A DNA stretch of 64,000 bases from contig JAITTY010000009.1 in NCBI GenBank assembly GCA_031286695.1, positions 62,001 to 126,000 on the forward strand, in the 5' to 3' direction. Positions 8,822-18,395 of the stretch are shown one piece after another. Under the pieces are notes generated by a model that saw nothing but the letters and a program-made list of their open reading frames with translations, made no database searches and was not told the origin of the DNA. The stretch comes from Sphingobacterium sp. GTDB lineage: Bacteria > Bacteroidota > Bacteroidia > Sphingobacteriales > Sphingobacteriaceae. Made by a program: the position numbers and the translations under genes. Position 1 is the stretch's first letter, and every line of letters starts with the position of its first letter.

Positions 8822-11215
8822 ATGGCAAAAAATGATTTCAAACTAGCTTGGCGTAAACTCCTAAAAAATAAAGGTTTTACTTTCTTAAATATTATTGGAT
8901 TGACCCTGGGTTTTACAGGTTTTATCCTTTCGTATCAATACATCAATCGCGAAACAAGTTACGATAAATGGAATCCACATTATAAGGATATCTACCAAAT
9001 TGGCCTTGAAGCAGAAGGTGCATTTACGGACGAAACGTCTCCTTCATTGGCTCCATTGCTAAAGCAAAATTTACCAGATATCATTTATGCTGGGAGGAAA
9101 ATAGTTTACAACTACGGTAGTTACCCCCTTTTTGGTGAAAAAACAGTCCTTATTAAAAATGCCGCCCTGATTGACTCCTCTGCCGCACGAATCTTTCACA
9201 TCAGAAATGCGACTGGACCACTCTACAAAAACAAAGACCAAAAGGATGCGACCATGGTCAAAAGCCATATCGCCGAACAACTATTCAAAAAAGAGGACCT
9301 AAATTTTGATAGCCCCCAGTCGATTCCAACTCAAAGCCTTGCTTTAGGTGTCCACGAGACGATTTATGGCACCATCAAAGAACAAGGTCTGTCCATGATT
9401 GATTACGATCTCCTTTTTATCCGTGAACCGCAGGATCTCTTTGCCGATAATAACCCTTTTTTATACCAAACTTTTATTCAGGTTCGGCCCGGTACGGATA
9501 TCCCGAAGTTGACCAATCGCATCAACGTACTTTACCAGAAAGAAATTGCACCAAAAGATAAAATCCGCTTCTCAAGTTATGCCAAAGGGAAAATCTATCT
9601 GGACCCATTGGCCAACCTTCACCTTCGACCAAAAACAGGAAGTAACACCGCTTATATCATGACGTGGATTATTGGTATTCTCTCCGTTTTGATTCTCCTA
9701 CTTGCCTCTGCCAATTTTGCCAACATGATTATGGCACAGGCGGATCAGCGCATTAAGGAACTTGCACTCAAAAAAATATTGGGAAGCTCCCGCTGGGCTA
9801 TCATCAGGCAATTGGTGCTGGAAGTATTTATCCTAACTTTCAGTGCTGCAATTCTAAGTTTCGTCACTTTGGGCCTAACAGGAAATATCCTCCAAAAATG
9901 GTTCAATGATGACCTTAAAGGCTATATTTTGAGTTCCGAGACAATCGCCCAACTTGCTATTGCCGTACTGTTGACAACAATTCTATCGGCAATATACCCC
10001 GCGATCGTACTTTCTGGCTTCAAATCCGTCAATCTCCTAAAAGGTGGACTGACTTCTATTCTCAAAAAGGGCACATTTCGAAACGCACTGCTAACTTTCC
10101 AGATCAGTATGGCCATCCTATTTATCTCGGGCATGCTGGTTATCAGAGCACAGCTAAATTATATGCAGCAGGCGGATAAAGGATTTGAGCCTGCGCAGGT
10201 TGTCAATTTCAAAGGTGTAGGTATGTATTACAATAAAGACACCTTCAATCAACTAAAACGTCGATTAGAAAATGATCCGAGTATTGCATCTACCGCATCG
10301 GCGACAAATATCCCAGGAGAAGGCGAACAGCCCCCAAAGATGGAATTTTCCCATGCGCAGAAAAACTTCTCATTGGCACATGTCGGCATTGATCCTGGAT
10401 ACTTCAAGACGTTAAATATCCCCAATCTAGCGGGTAATATCAATCTGTCAATGGATCAGTTACTCCGTGACTCTCTTTCCAACTATGCGGTCATCAATGA
10501 ATCTGCAGCTAAAAATTTAGGGCTTGCAAACCCCATAGGCGCAAAAATCAAAGGCTGTGATGTCAACTTCGAAATTGTCGGTCTGGTCAAAGACAGTAAA
10601 GCTTATGGCTTTGAAAATGTAGTTCAGCCGACGATATATTCATTTAAAAGTGAATGTGGTACTATGCGCTTTCAGGCAACACTCATGGTCAAAACAAAAT
10701 CGGGAATGGTCGATCGGGCAATTCAAACGGTCAAAGCAGAATGGGCGAAAAACCCAGCCGCAAAAGATCTGCCTCTTGATTATTCCTTTATGGATGAGCA
10801 ATATGCTTTACAGCATAAAAAACAGCAAGAATTGCAGACTGCTTTTAATAGTTTCACAAGCCTTTCAGTTATCATCGCGGCTTTAGGGCTATTCAGTATG
10901 GCAGCGTATCAGGCAGCATTACGTAAAAAGGAAATGAGCATCCGTAAAGTACTCGGAGCATCGGTACAACTGCTTTTTATTCAATTGAACAAACCATTTT
11001 TCAAGCTCTTTTTAGTCGGGATCAGCATAGCCCTTCCAATAGCCTATCTACTCATGAATAAATGGCTTTCCAATTTCGCCTATCACATTCAGCTATCCTG
11101 GTGGTCGTTTTTGATCCCAATATTTTGCATATTTATCCTCATATTAGTTTCAATCAGCTTCCAATCTATAAAAGTTGCAAAAACAAATCCAATAGATAGC
11201 CTGCGTGATGAATAA
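8822..11215 (+). CDS. FtsX/MacB-type ABC transporter permease (third complete copy)
   Basis: A 797-aa double-FtsX permease, more diverged than the tandem pair before it. TM1 is at about 18-38 (FLNIIGLTLGFTGFILSYQYI); the first FtsX block has ELALKKILGSSRW near 315, where the usual GIRK is changed to ALKK; the second has EMSIRKVLGAS near 703. It ends NPIDSLRDE. Its own sigma-54-like promoter and dyad lie in the 182-nt gap upstream. The ATPase gene follows after 103 nt with no clear terminator between, so co-transcription is plausible. The substrate cannot be inferred. Confidence 0.92.
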   Translation: MAKNDFKLAWRKLLKNKGFTFLNIIGLTLGFTGFILSYQYINRETSYDKWNPHYKDIYQIGLEAEGAFTDETSPSLAPLLKQNLPDIIYAGRKIVYNYGSYPLFGEKTVLIKNAALIDSSAARIFHIRNATGPLYKNKDQKDATMVKSHIAEQLFKKEDLNFDSPQSIPTQSLALGVHETIYGTIKEQGLSMIDYDLLFIREPQDLFADNNPFLYQTFIQVRPGTDIPKLTNRINVLYQKEIAPKDKIRFSSYAKGKIYLDPLANLHLRPKTGSNTAYIMTWIIGILSVLILLLASANFANMIMAQADQRIKELALKKILGSSRWAIIRQLVLEVFILTFSAAILSFVTLGLTGNILQKWFNDDLKGYILSSETIAQLAIAVLLTTILSAIYPAIVLSGFKSVNLLKGGLTSILKKGTFRNALLTFQISMAILFISGMLVIRAQLNYMQQADKGFEPAQVVNFKGVGMYYNKDTFNQLKRRLENDPSIASTASATNIPGEGEQPPKMEFSHAQKNFSLAHVGIDPGYFKTLNIPNLAGNINLSMDQLLRDSLSNYAVINESAAKNLGLANPIGAKIKGCDVNFEIVGLVKDSKAYGFENVVQPTIYSFKSECGTMRFQATLMVKTKSGMVDRAIQTVKAEWAKNPAAKDLPLDYSFMDEQYALQHKKQQELQTAFNSFTSLSVIIAALGLFSMAAYQAALRKKEMSIRKVLGASVQLLFIQLNKPFFKLFLVGISIALPIAYLLMNKWLSNFAYHIQLSWWSFLIPIFCIFILILVSISFQSIKVAKTNPIDSLRDE

Positions 11216-11318
11216 AAGATAATATGAGCGATGAGGAGCCTTATTCAGCAGTCGAACAATAATTATGATGACTAATAAAAATATAAAATAAGAATATCTA
11301 AGATCTCAATACTAAAAA

Positions 11319-11978
11319 ATGATACAATTAAAAAATTTATTCAAGTGGTATAATGTAGGTGGTACACGCTCATTCGTCCTTAAAGATGTAAGTCTCGATA
11401 TCGCTGAAGGTGATTTTATCTCCATCATGGGACCCTCAGGATCTGGGAAATCAACTTTATTAAATATTATCGGTATGCTTGATGAACCTGATGAAGGTCA
11501 ATATATCTTTATGGGCGAGAATGTATTGGAAATGAAAGCAAAGAAAAGAACGCAACTATACCAATCCCACATAGGCTATGTATTTCAAGCTTACCATCTC
11601 CTGGATGAATTGACCGTATATGAAAATATCGAAACCCCCTTGATCTATAAAGACATTTCGAGCAAAGAAAGAAAAGCTATTGTTGCCGATATGCTAGATC
11701 GCTTTGGTATTGTCGGAAAGAAGGATCTCTTCCCGGCCCAGTTATCCGGTGGTCAGCAACAGATTGTAGGTATAGCGCGTGCATTGGCTGGATCACCCAA
11801 GTTATTGCTGGCCGATGAGCCTACGGGTAACTTAAATTCCAAACAAGGTGAAGAAATCATGGATTTATTCAAACAGCTCAACGATGATGGGGTTACAATC
11901 ATACAAGTAACCCATTCTGAAAAGAATGCCGAATACGGGAAAAGAGTTGTCAATATGCTGGATGGCCAGCTCAAATAA
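11319..11978 (+). CDS. ABC transporter ATPase, LolD/MacB (MJ0796-like) type
   Basis: A 219-aa stand-alone nucleotide-binding subunit that powers FtsX-type permeases. All motifs are intact: Walker A GPSGSGKST (about 38-46), Q-loop YVFQAYHLLDELTVYEN (about 88-104), signature LSGGQQQ (about 143), Walker B LLLADEPTGNL (about 163-173) and the H-loop VTHSE (about 198). It is the only ATPase in the cluster and comes last, so it is likely shared by all four permeases. A terminator follows at 12002. LolD, MacB and FtsE share this architecture; the large permeases favour a MacB-like exporter over FtsEX. Confidence 0.93.
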   Translation: MIQLKNLFKWYNVGGTRSFVLKDVSLDIAEGDFISIMGPSGSGKSTLLNIIGMLDEPDEGQYIFMGENVLEMKAKKRTQLYQSHIGYVFQAYHLLDELTVYENIETPLIYKDISSKERKAIVADMLDRFGIVGKKDLFPAQLSGGQQQIVGIARALAGSPKLLLADEPTGNLNSKQGEEIMDLFKQLNDDGVTIIQVTHSEKNAEYGKRVVNMLDGQLK

Positions 11979-12001
11979 TTGTATACCAATTTAACCTGGA
12001 T

Positions 12002-12041
12002 AATCCCTACGCGACACATACATTGCAGTAGGGATTTTTTT
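12002..12041 (+). terminator. Intrinsic terminator after the ABC ATPase
   Basis: Stem AATCCCTAC / GTAGGGATT (12002-12010 with 12028-12036), 17-nt loop, T-run to 12041. It closes the permease-ATPase cluster. Confidence 0.8.
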
Positions 12042-12078
12042 ATCTCATTTCTCAAATCAATTTTTTAACTTCGTTAGG

Positions 12079-12927
12079 ATGAATGAGAGAGAGTTGAAAT
12101 CGCTAATATCCCTGTTGGACGACACCGACCAACAGATTATTCAGGAAGTGGAACACCAATTAAAAAGCCAAGGTCCTGAGATTGTACCCTATTTGGAAAG
12201 ATTTTGGGAATCAAGCTTCGATCCCAGGATACAGGGGCGATTAGAGAATATCATTCATGAAATTCAGTTTGATCAGACCAAAAATGAGCTACAGATCTGG
12301 AGCCTGAGCAACTCATTCAATTTACTGGAAGGATTAATTATCCTTAATAATTATCAATATCCCTCCTATGAGGATCACAAGATTGTATTGGCGATAGAAG
12401 ACCTCAAAACTGAGGTATGGCGTGGTTTGCATTACGACATGAGTCCACTGGAGAAAGTGAACCTGATCAATCATGTTCTTTTTGGGTCTTTCGGCTTAGC
12501 AGGAAATACAAAGGACTATCATCATCCACAGAATTCCTATATTGGTCAAGTGCTTGATACCAAACAGGGGAATCCCTTAACCCTATCCTGCATTTATAGT
12601 ATCATTGCACAAAAATTGGACATTCCAATCTACGGTATTAATTTACCGAAGCATTTTGTATTGGCGTATATGGATTCGGATGAAGAAGGGAATGAAAATG
12701 TGCTGTTTTACATCAATGCTTTTAACCGTGGGCAGGTTATGCAAAAAAGCGATGTAAATTCATTTTTGAAGCAACTGAACCTCAATCCGGATAGAGAATT
12801 TACCTATCCCTGTGACAATGTGACCATCATTAAGCGCGCTTTGCGAAATCTGATGTCAGCCTACGAGGAGCATGAAAGCTCGAGCAAGCAACAAGAGATC
12901 AGAACACTGTTCGAATTGCTTGCTTAA
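12079..12927 (+). CDS. SirB1-like / transglutaminase-like superfamily protein
   Basis: A 282-aa cytoplasmic protein. Residues about 60-215 match the SirB1 N-terminal (Transglut_core2) type: a helical stretch, then NSYIGQVLDTKQGNPLTLSC and LPKHFVLAYMD, the family hallmarks. The Cys in LTLSC and the His in PKHFVLAY correspond to the Cys/His of the transglutaminase fold, although SirB1 proteins have no agreed enzymatic activity. Residues 1-60 are acidic and helical (HEAT-like), and the C-terminus is a short helical region. There is no signal peptide. The gene stands alone after a terminator; the lipoprotein gene ends 8 nt away on the other strand. Family confident, function unknown. Confidence 0.8.
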   Translation: MNERELKSLISLLDDTDQQIIQEVEHQLKSQGPEIVPYLERFWESSFDPRIQGRLENIIHEIQFDQTKNELQIWSLSNSFNLLEGLIILNNYQYPSYEDHKIVLAIEDLKTEVWRGLHYDMSPLEKVNLINHVLFGSFGLAGNTKDYHHPQNSYIGQVLDTKQGNPLTLSCIYSIIAQKLDIPIYGINLPKHFVLAYMDSDEEGNENVLFYINAFNRGQVMQKSDVNSFLKQLNLNPDREFTYPCDNVTIIKRALRNLMSAYEEHESSSKQQEIRTLFELLA

Positions 12928-12935
12928 ACTGTCCA

Positions 12936-14102
12936 TTAAAAGTTAGGAGTAGACCGGCCGTCCAAAAAGATATAATTTGGATTCAGAGAACCATAGGTTT
13001 TCGCCGCAATATCAGGTTTTAAATTACCGTCTCCTAAACCAACCAATGGAAAACGCGAAATTGTATGATACTTTAGATCGGAAACATAGAAGAATTTCCC
13101 TTCATCGAGGCGGTCGTCAATGGCTACCCCCCATGGATTTTCTAAACCTATATTAGCACCACTGACAACATAATCCGGTTCCACATTCATTTTATCCTTC
13201 GCACCACTAAATAAGGTTTTTGGATCTTTAAAAAACAATACTTCAGTACCCGATGTTACCGCCAATAATCCTTTATTAGGAGCATAAGATACCGGACCTA
13301 ATTTGGTTTTACCCTTGACATAGACTCTCATCATAGGTTTAAAGTTATCAGAGTTAACTATGGTATCACGCGCCTTGTCGATTAGTTGTTGTTTTAATGT
13401 CGAATAAACTGCAAAGCCGCTTCCACTCTTTGTTTCATCACTATCAAATCCAACAAGTACCAACTTTTCATTCTTATCGTCTGTATTGAGCAGCGTCAAT
13501 GAACTAGCTATCATATTTCCGAGACTAATCTGTTTGTCAATAATTGGGGCCCCGCCTTTGGAACCTGTCTTTCCACTAGGTGTACTCACACCATACAACA
13601 TTGAGGTACCGCTCCCACTAGTTGTTACGGCCAAAAGAAATGGTATTGTAGTAGCCGAAGTAGCACTACTTTGTTGGGAAAACGTATAATAAGCCAAGCC
13701 CTTGACATTCGTAAAACCGCGATATCCTATAGCGCCTGACGGACCTGGAATTCCATAAATATCATTTGCAAAAGGAATAACCTGTAGAAAGGTATCCTGA
13801 GCCGTAATACTTGCCTGGAAAACAGCTTTGGCATTAGCATCAAAAAGAATGGGTCCCCCCCCCTTAGCCGGAGAGAGATACTGATAAATATTATCCAAAT
13901 TGTTGGTATCAGCCGGATCAACAATCATCATATTCTTCAGGGACGAATTATTCGGATCATAATCCAAGAAAGAGATATATAATCTTGATATCTGCGTGAT
14001 ACGTCCAATATTGCTTGGTTCATCATCTAATTTCTTACAGGCAGTGAAACCTATTATACTGGCAAAGAATAAAATAATACAGGATTGAAACGAAAATTTC
14101 AT
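12936..14102 (-). CDS. Putative lipoprotein with NHL-like C-terminal region
   Basis: About 388 aa from the ATG at 14102 (MKFSFQSCIILFFASIIGFTACKK); the longer frame to 14132 only adds AT-rich residues before the signal peptide. A lipobox ends at the Cys of FTACKK, so it is exported and lipidated. The mature part has Gly/Ser-rich stretches and near residue 330 a segment NPWGVAIDDRL...FYVSDLKYHTISRFPL that resembles an NHL/beta-propeller blade. No enzyme motif was seen. It is convergent with the SirB1-like gene and divergent from queH. I do not recognise a named family; an extracellular propeller-like lipoprotein is the most I can say. Confidence 0.75.
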   Translation of the reverse strand: MKFSFQSCIILFFASIIGFTACKKLDDEPSNIGRITQISRLYISFLDYDPNNSSLKNMMIVDPADTNNLDNIYQYLSPAKGGGPILFDANAKAVFQASITAQDTFLQVIPFANDIYGIPGPSGAIGYRGFTNVKGLAYYTFSQQSSATSATTIPFLLAVTTSGSGTSMLYGVSTPSGKTGSKGGAPIIDKQISLGNMIASSLTLLNTDDKNEKLVLVGFDSDETKSGSGFAVYSTLKQQLIDKARDTIVNSDNFKPMMRVYVKGKTKLGPVSYAPNKGLLAVTSGTEVLFFKDPKTLFSGAKDKMNVEPDYVVSGANIGLENPWGVAIDDRLDEGKFFYVSDLKYHTISRFPLVGLGDGNLKPDIAAKTYGSLNPNYIFLDGRSTPNF

Positions 14103-14280
14103 ATATTTTTTATTAAAAATAGCATATTGCATTAAACATACAAATCTACTAATATATGCAGAATATCAACGAATTTATATGATTCTTTTAAAGGCAAGCC
14201 TCGACAAGTAAAACGGAAATATTTGTCAATTCGCTACTTTTTGATTAAAATTGTCCTTGTTTTTGTTAGCACATACGATT

Positions 14281-14931
14281 ATGGAAAATAAGGAATTTGT
14301 AAGGGAGACCTTGGCATTACCGGGAGAGGGCAAAAAATTACTTTTACACTCCTGCTGTGCTCCTTGTTCTGGAGAAGTGATGGAAGCACTCATTGCTTCG
14401 GATATCGATTTTACGATTTATTTTTACAATCCCAATATTCATCCCCGCAAGGAATATGACTTACGCAAAGATGAGAACATCCGATTTGCGGAAAAACATA
14501 ATATCCCTTTTATCGACGCGGATTATGATGTAGACCACTGGTTTGAGCTCGCTAAAGGAATGGAACAAGAACCTGAAAGGGGCATCCGTTGTACCATGTG
14601 TTTTGATATGCGTTTTGAAAAAACAGCCGAATATGCTGCTGCCAATGGTTTTGATGTGATCTCAAGTTCACTGGGTATCTCACGCTGGAAAAACATGGAA
14701 CAGATCAACGACTGTGGTTTACGTGCAGCCTCTCGTCATGAAGGAATGGAATATTGGACCTTCAATTGGCGCAAGAAAGGCGGTTCTGCCCGTATGCTTG
14801 AAGTCTCCAAAAAGGAGAAGTTCTATATGCAGGAATATTGTGGTTGTGCTTATTCGTTACGTGACACCAACAAATGGCGTATGGCAAATGGGCGCGAAAA
14901 GATAGAGTTAGGCAAAAATTATTATGAATAA
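14281..14931 (+). CDS. queH: Epoxyqueuosine reductase QueH
   Basis: A 216-aa protein of the QueH (DUF208) family, which reduces epoxyqueuosine to queuosine in tRNA anticodons, the non-B12 alternative to QueG. Visible cysteine motifs are the N-terminal HSCCAPC (Cys 25, 26, 29), then RCTMCF near 107 and EYCGC near 185, which in characterised QueH bind an Fe-S cluster and a second metal. I chose the ATG at 14281 (MENKEFVRE) over an upstream TTG at 14251 because the family starts here. The gene is monocistronic, between a divergent lipoprotein gene and the rpmF block. No other queuosine gene is in the window. Confidence 0.93.
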   Translation: MENKEFVRETLALPGEGKKLLLHSCCAPCSGEVMEALIASDIDFTIYFYNPNIHPRKEYDLRKDENIRFAEKHNIPFIDADYDVDHWFELAKGMEQEPERGIRCTMCFDMRFEKTAEYAAANGFDVISSSLGISRWKNMEQINDCGLRAASRHEGMEYWTFNWRKKGGSARMLEVSKKEKFYMQEYCGCAYSLRDTNKWRMANGREKIELGKNYYE

Positions 14932-15006
14932 GCCCTGTTACCGGTGTATATAAAGCTTTGCTTCGGAATATTTGAAAAAATATTTCTATCCTAATGATTT
15001 TATACA

Positions 15007-15014
15007 TACCTTTG
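15007..15014 (+). promoter_or_regulatory. TAnnTTTG promoter box for the DUF177-rpmF operon
   Basis: TACCTTTG lies 19 nt before the GTG start at 15034 and matches the Bacteroidota -7 element. No TTG at ideal spacing was found upstream. Confidence 0.5.
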
Positions 15015-15033
15015 CAGGCTCAAATGCAAGATT

Positions 15034-15570
15034 GTGAAACATCTAAAACAATACAGAATTCCCTTTTCGGGACTCAACGCTGGAAAGCACAATTTTGAGT
15101 TTGACATTAATAAAAAGTTCTTTGACTGCTACGAACATTCAATTGTAAAAGATGGCAATCTGAAAGCAGAAGTTGAATTGCAAAAACAAGAGAATCTATT
15201 GATTTTGCATTTTGATATCCAAGGCGAAATTCAATTGACTTGTGATACCTGCTTAAAAGAGTTTATGTCACCGATTTCAATTCAAGAACGAATATTAGTC
15301 AAATTCACGGATGAAGATTGGACAGATAATACCGAAGAGGTGTTGATCTTATCCAAAAGTGACCATGAGTTGGATATAGCTGAGTTACTGTACGAATACA
15401 TCAATTTAGCTGTTCCCTATATCGTAAAATGTGAAGAGCAGGGACAAGGCATACAATGCGATCCTGAAATGCTTGCCTTATTTACAAGCGAGCCTGATTC
15501 AGAGGAGCAAAAAGAAGAAGAAATTATCGACCCACGTTGGGAAGCATTGAGAAATATTAAAAATAACTAA
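15034..15570 (+). CDS. DUF177 (YceD-like) protein
   Basis: A 178-aa protein of the YceD/DUF177 family, which nearly always precedes rpmF and has been linked to 23S rRNA accumulation and ribosome assembly. The start is GTG at 15034 (reads [13 protein letters not shown]); no better ATG exists. The diagnostic CDTCLKEF motif is near residue 72 and a further Cys pair (Cys-Glu, then QCDPE) near 130-140; the C-terminus is acidic and ends [13 protein letters not shown], the usual DPRWxxL signature. The gene lies 14 nt upstream of rpmF, so the two are surely co-transcribed. It is cytoplasmic. Confidence 0.9.
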   Translation: MKHLKQYRIPFSGLNAGKHNFEFDINKKFFDCYEHSIVKDGNLKAEVELQKQENLLILHFDIQGEIQLTCDTCLKEFMSPISIQERILVKFTDEDWTDNTEEVLILSKSDHELDIAELLYEYINLAVPYIVKCEEQGQGIQCDPEMLALFTSEPDSEEQKEEEIIDPRWEALRNIKNN

Positions 15571-15584
15571 AACAAGAATACGAG

Positions 15585-15776
15585 ATGGCACATCCAAAAC
15601 GTAAGACTTCTAAATCAAGAAGAGACAAAAGAAGAACACATTATAAAGCTGAAGCTCCAAGCTTAACAGTATGTAAAGAAACTGGCGCAGTTCATTTACC
15701 TCACCGTGCATATACTGTAGACGGAAACTTGTACTACAACGGTAAATTGATCATTGAAAATACAGCTGTTGTCTAA
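15585..15776 (+). CDS. rpmF: 50S ribosomal protein L32
   Basis: A 63-aa basic protein starting [20 protein letters not shown], the typical L32 N-terminus, with [17 protein letters not shown] in the middle. Zinc-binding L32 forms have four cysteines in two CxxC pairs; only one Cys remains here, so this is a zinc-free (C-minus) type, common in this phylum. It is second in the DUF177-rpmF operon and is followed by a strong terminator, which separates it from plsX, a change from bacteria where rpmF-plsX is one transcript. Confidence 0.97.
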   Translation: MAHPKRKTSKSRRDKRRTHYKAEAPSLTVCKETGAVHLPHRAYTVDGNLYYNGKLIIENTAVV

Positions 15777-15796
15777 GGTAAACCTTTCATAACACC

Positions 15797-15850
15797 AAAA
15801 CATCCCAAACAAGCACTATTTTAGAAATTTGCTTTACTTTGGGATGTTTT
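15797..15850 (+). terminator. Terminator-like hairpin between rpmF and plsX
   Basis: AAAACATCCCAAA (15797-15809) pairs perfectly with TTTGGGATGTTTT (15838-15850), extended inwards by AAGCA / TGCTT, and is followed by Ts. Its place 33 nt before plsX means plsX needs read-through or a promoter inside or after the hairpin. Confidence 0.75.
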
Positions 15851-15882
15851 TTGCGTATTATTGATTTACTAAATAATAACGG

Positions 15883-16821
15883 ATGAAGATTGGTTTAGAT
15901 ATTTTAGGAGGAGATTATGCTCCTAAAGCAACGATAACAGGTGCTATTGAAGCACAAAAGCAGCTTACTGGAGACCAAAAAATAGTCCTTTTTGGTAAAA
16001 CTGAAGAGACTAAACAATTAATCAATCAAGCCGGAGGAAATTCATCTGACTTTGAATATGTAGAGGCTCCAGAAGTCATTGCAATGGGTGAACATCCAAC
16101 CAAAGCAATAACTCAAAAACCCAACTCAAGTATTGCGAAGGGATTTGAATATTTAAAAAACAAAGAAATTGACTCATTTGCTTCTGCTGGTAATACCGGT
16201 GCCATGCTTGTGGGCTCAATGTTCAGCGTTAAAGCTATCCCAGGCGTGTTACGTCCTGCAATAGCATCCATTGTTCCCAAATTAAAATCAGGCTTCGGAA
16301 TCTTATTGGACGTCGGCGCTAATGCGGACTGTAAACCAGAGATGTTGAACCAATTTGCAATCTTGGGAAGTGTCTTTGCCGAACATGTGTTTAATGTATC
16401 CAACCCTAAAGTGGGATTATTGAATATCGGAGAAGAAGAAGAAAAAGGAAACATCCTAACAACCTCTACCTACCCCCTACTTAAAGCCAACGACAAGATT
16501 AACTTTATCGGAAATGCAGAAGGCCGTGACCTGTTCAGTGACCATGCCGACGTTTACGTCTGTGATGGATTTACAGGCAACGTCGTCTTGAAACTCGCAG
16601 AATCATTTTATGTAGTGACGTTGAAAAAAGGTTTTAAAGATGATTTCTTCGACCGATTCAACTACGAGCAGTACGGCGGCAGCCCGATCTTGGGAGTTAA
16701 TGCTCCTGTCATTATTGGCCATGGTATTTCGACACCTGAGGCCATTAAAAATATGGTTTTATTTTCAAGAGATATGATCGAGTCTAAGTTCATTGACAGC
16801 ATCAGATCTATTTTCAATTAG
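15883..16821 (+). CDS. plsX: Phosphate acyltransferase PlsX
   Basis: A 312-aa protein that makes acyl-phosphate from acyl-ACP for phospholipid synthesis, a peripheral membrane enzyme. It begins MKIGLDILGGDYAPKATITGA; the usual form is D-x-M-G-G-D, here DILGGDYAP, followed by EVIAMGEHPTKAI, SAGNTGAMLVGS near 104 and CDGFTGNVVLKLAE near 227, all PlsX signatures. Length is normal. fabH starts 7 nt after its stop, so they are co-transcribed. The start ATG at 15883 is unambiguous. Confidence 0.97.
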   Translation: MKIGLDILGGDYAPKATITGAIEAQKQLTGDQKIVLFGKTEETKQLINQAGGNSSDFEYVEAPEVIAMGEHPTKAITQKPNSSIAKGFEYLKNKEIDSFASAGNTGAMLVGSMFSVKAIPGVLRPAIASIVPKLKSGFGILLDVGANADCKPEMLNQFAILGSVFAEHVFNVSNPKVGLLNIGEEEEKGNILTTSTYPLLKANDKINFIGNAEGRDLFSDHADVYVCDGFTGNVVLKLAESFYVVTLKKGFKDDFFDRFNYEQYGGSPILGVNAPVIIGHGISTPEAIKNMVLFSRDMIESKFIDSIRSIFN

Positions 16822-16828
16822 AGTATTT

Positions 16829-17818
16829 ATGTCAAAGATTCACGCCGCAATCACGGCTGTAAATGGTTACGTTCCGGATTATATCCTTACTAACAAAGAA
16901 TTGGAAACAATGGTCGACACCAACGACGAATGGATTGTTTCCAGAACGGGAATCAAAGAGCGTCGCATCTTAAAAGGTGAAGGCCTTGCTACTTCAGATC
17001 TTGCTGTACCTGCGGTGCAAGGTTTATTGAAAAAAAGAGGTATAGCTGCTACAGATATTGACCTTATTATCTTTTGTACAAGCACACCAGATATGCTGTT
17101 CCCTGCGACTGCAAATATTCTCGCCGATAAAATCGGAGCTACAAATGCATGGGGATTTGATCTTCAGGCTGCTTGTTCAGGTTTCTTGTTCGGTCTGAAT
17201 ACAGGAACACAATTTATCACTGCTGGTACACATAAAAAAGTCCTTGTTATCGGTGCAGATAAAATGTCTTCGGTCATCAATTATCAAGACCGTAATACCT
17301 GTATCCTATTTGGTGATGGTTGTGGTTGTGTATTGTTGGAACCAAATGAAGAAGGAATGGGTATACAAGATGCTATTTTAAAAACCGATGGTTCCGGAGG
17401 ACAGTTTTTGAATATCAAAGGTGGAGGTTCTCTGAATCCGGCGTCGCATGCAACTGTAGATGCAGGATTACACTATGCGTATCAAGAAGGTCGTACAGTG
17501 TTTAAATTTGCAGTAACCAATATGGCTGATGTAGCACATGAGGTTATGGTCAAAAATAACTTAAAGTCAGAAGATATTGCTTGGTTGGTACCTCATCAGG
17601 CCAACAAGCGTATTATTGATGCAACGGCAGAACGTGTGGGTCTTCCGGAAGAAAAAGTGATGGTGAACATTCAAAAATATGGAAATACGACTAGTGGTAC
17701 GATTCCTTTATGTTTATGGGAATGGGAATCTCAATTGAAAAAAGGGGATAATCTTATCCTTGCTGCTTTCGGCGGTGGTTTCACTTGGGGATCCATCTAT
17801 TTAAAATGGGCGTATTAA
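16829..17818 (+). CDS. fabH: Beta-ketoacyl-ACP synthase III
   Basis: A 329-aa condensing enzyme that starts fatty-acid chains from acyl-CoA and malonyl-ACP. The catalytic triad is intact: Cys116 in DLQAACSGF, His in WLVPHQANKR near 256, Asn in QKYGNTTSGT near 286. The N-terminal NDEWIVSRTGIKERR segment is typical of FabH. I place the start at ATG 16829 (MSKIHAAIT), 7 nt after plsX, rather than at 16793 inside plsX. It lies in the conserved DUF177-rpmF-plsX-fabH-accB-accC order. Confidence 0.97.
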   Translation: MSKIHAAITAVNGYVPDYILTNKELETMVDTNDEWIVSRTGIKERRILKGEGLATSDLAVPAVQGLLKKRGIAATDIDLIIFCTSTPDMLFPATANILADKIGATNAWGFDLQAACSGFLFGLNTGTQFITAGTHKKVLVIGADKMSSVINYQDRNTCILFGDGCGCVLLEPNEEGMGIQDAILKTDGSGGQFLNIKGGGSLNPASHATVDAGLHYAYQEGRTVFKFAVTNMADVAHEVMVKNNLKSEDIAWLVPHQANKRIIDATAERVGLPEEKVMVNIQKYGNTTSGTIPLCLWEWESQLKKGDNLILAAFGGGFTWGSIYLKWAY

Positions 17819-17843
17819 TTATCCATTTTATGGTATAATTTAT

Positions 17844-17851
17844 TACTTTTG
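17844..17851 (+). promoter_or_regulatory. TAnnTTTG promoter box before accB
   Basis: TACTTTTG sits 41 nt before the accB ATG, in the 74-nt gap after fabH, and matches the Bacteroidota -7 box. accB may thus have its own promoter. Confidence 0.5.
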
Positions 17852-17892
17852 ACAGTTAGAATTTTTTAGAAACAAACAAAACCTAGAATACT

Positions 17893-18372
17893 ATGGGTAT
17901 GGATATCAAACAAATTCAGGACTTGATTAAATTCGTTTCAAAATCAGGTGTGAATGAAGTCTCAATTGAAGAGCAAGATTTTAAAATTACAATAAAAACA
18001 AATCAAGAGCCTACGTACGTAACAGCTACAGTTCCTGCTGTTGCTCCAATTGCGGCACCTCAAGTTGCACAAGCAGCGGCACCAGCGCCTGTAGCTAGCC
18101 CTGCAGCACCAGCAGCAAACGCTGACGCAAACTTGATTACAATCAAATCACCAATGATCGGTACATTCTACCGTTCAGCTGGTCCCGGTAAACCATCTTT
18201 CATTAATATTGGTGATGATATCAATACCGGTTCTGTACTATGTATCGTTGAAGCAATGAAATTATTCAACGAAATTGAATCTGAAGTTTCAGGTAAAATC
18301 GTTAAGATTTTGGTAGAAGATGCTCAACCTGTTGAGTTCGACCAACCATTATTCTTAGTTGAGCCTAAGTAA
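17893..18372 (+). CDS. accB: Acetyl-CoA carboxylase biotin carboxyl carrier protein
   Basis: A 159-aa BCCP. The N-terminal domain (1-45) is followed by an Ala/Pro-rich mobile linker (about 47-77) and a biotinyl domain with EAMKLF, in which Lys123 is the residue that BirA biotinylates. The thumb-like segment YRSAGPGKPSF is present, as expected for AccB. It carries CO2 from AccC to the carboxyltransferase (accA/accD, not in this window). accC follows after 73 nt, but with a terminator hairpin between them. Confidence 0.97.
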   Translation: MGMDIKQIQDLIKFVSKSGVNEVSIEEQDFKITIKTNQEPTYVTATVPAVAPIAAPQVAQAAAPAPVASPAAPAANADANLITIKSPMIGTFYRSAGPGKPSFINIGDDINTGSVLCIVEAMKLFNEIESEVSGKIVKILVEDAQPVEFDQPLFLVEPK

Positions 18373-18395
18373 TTTACAATTGCGTAAATGAATAC

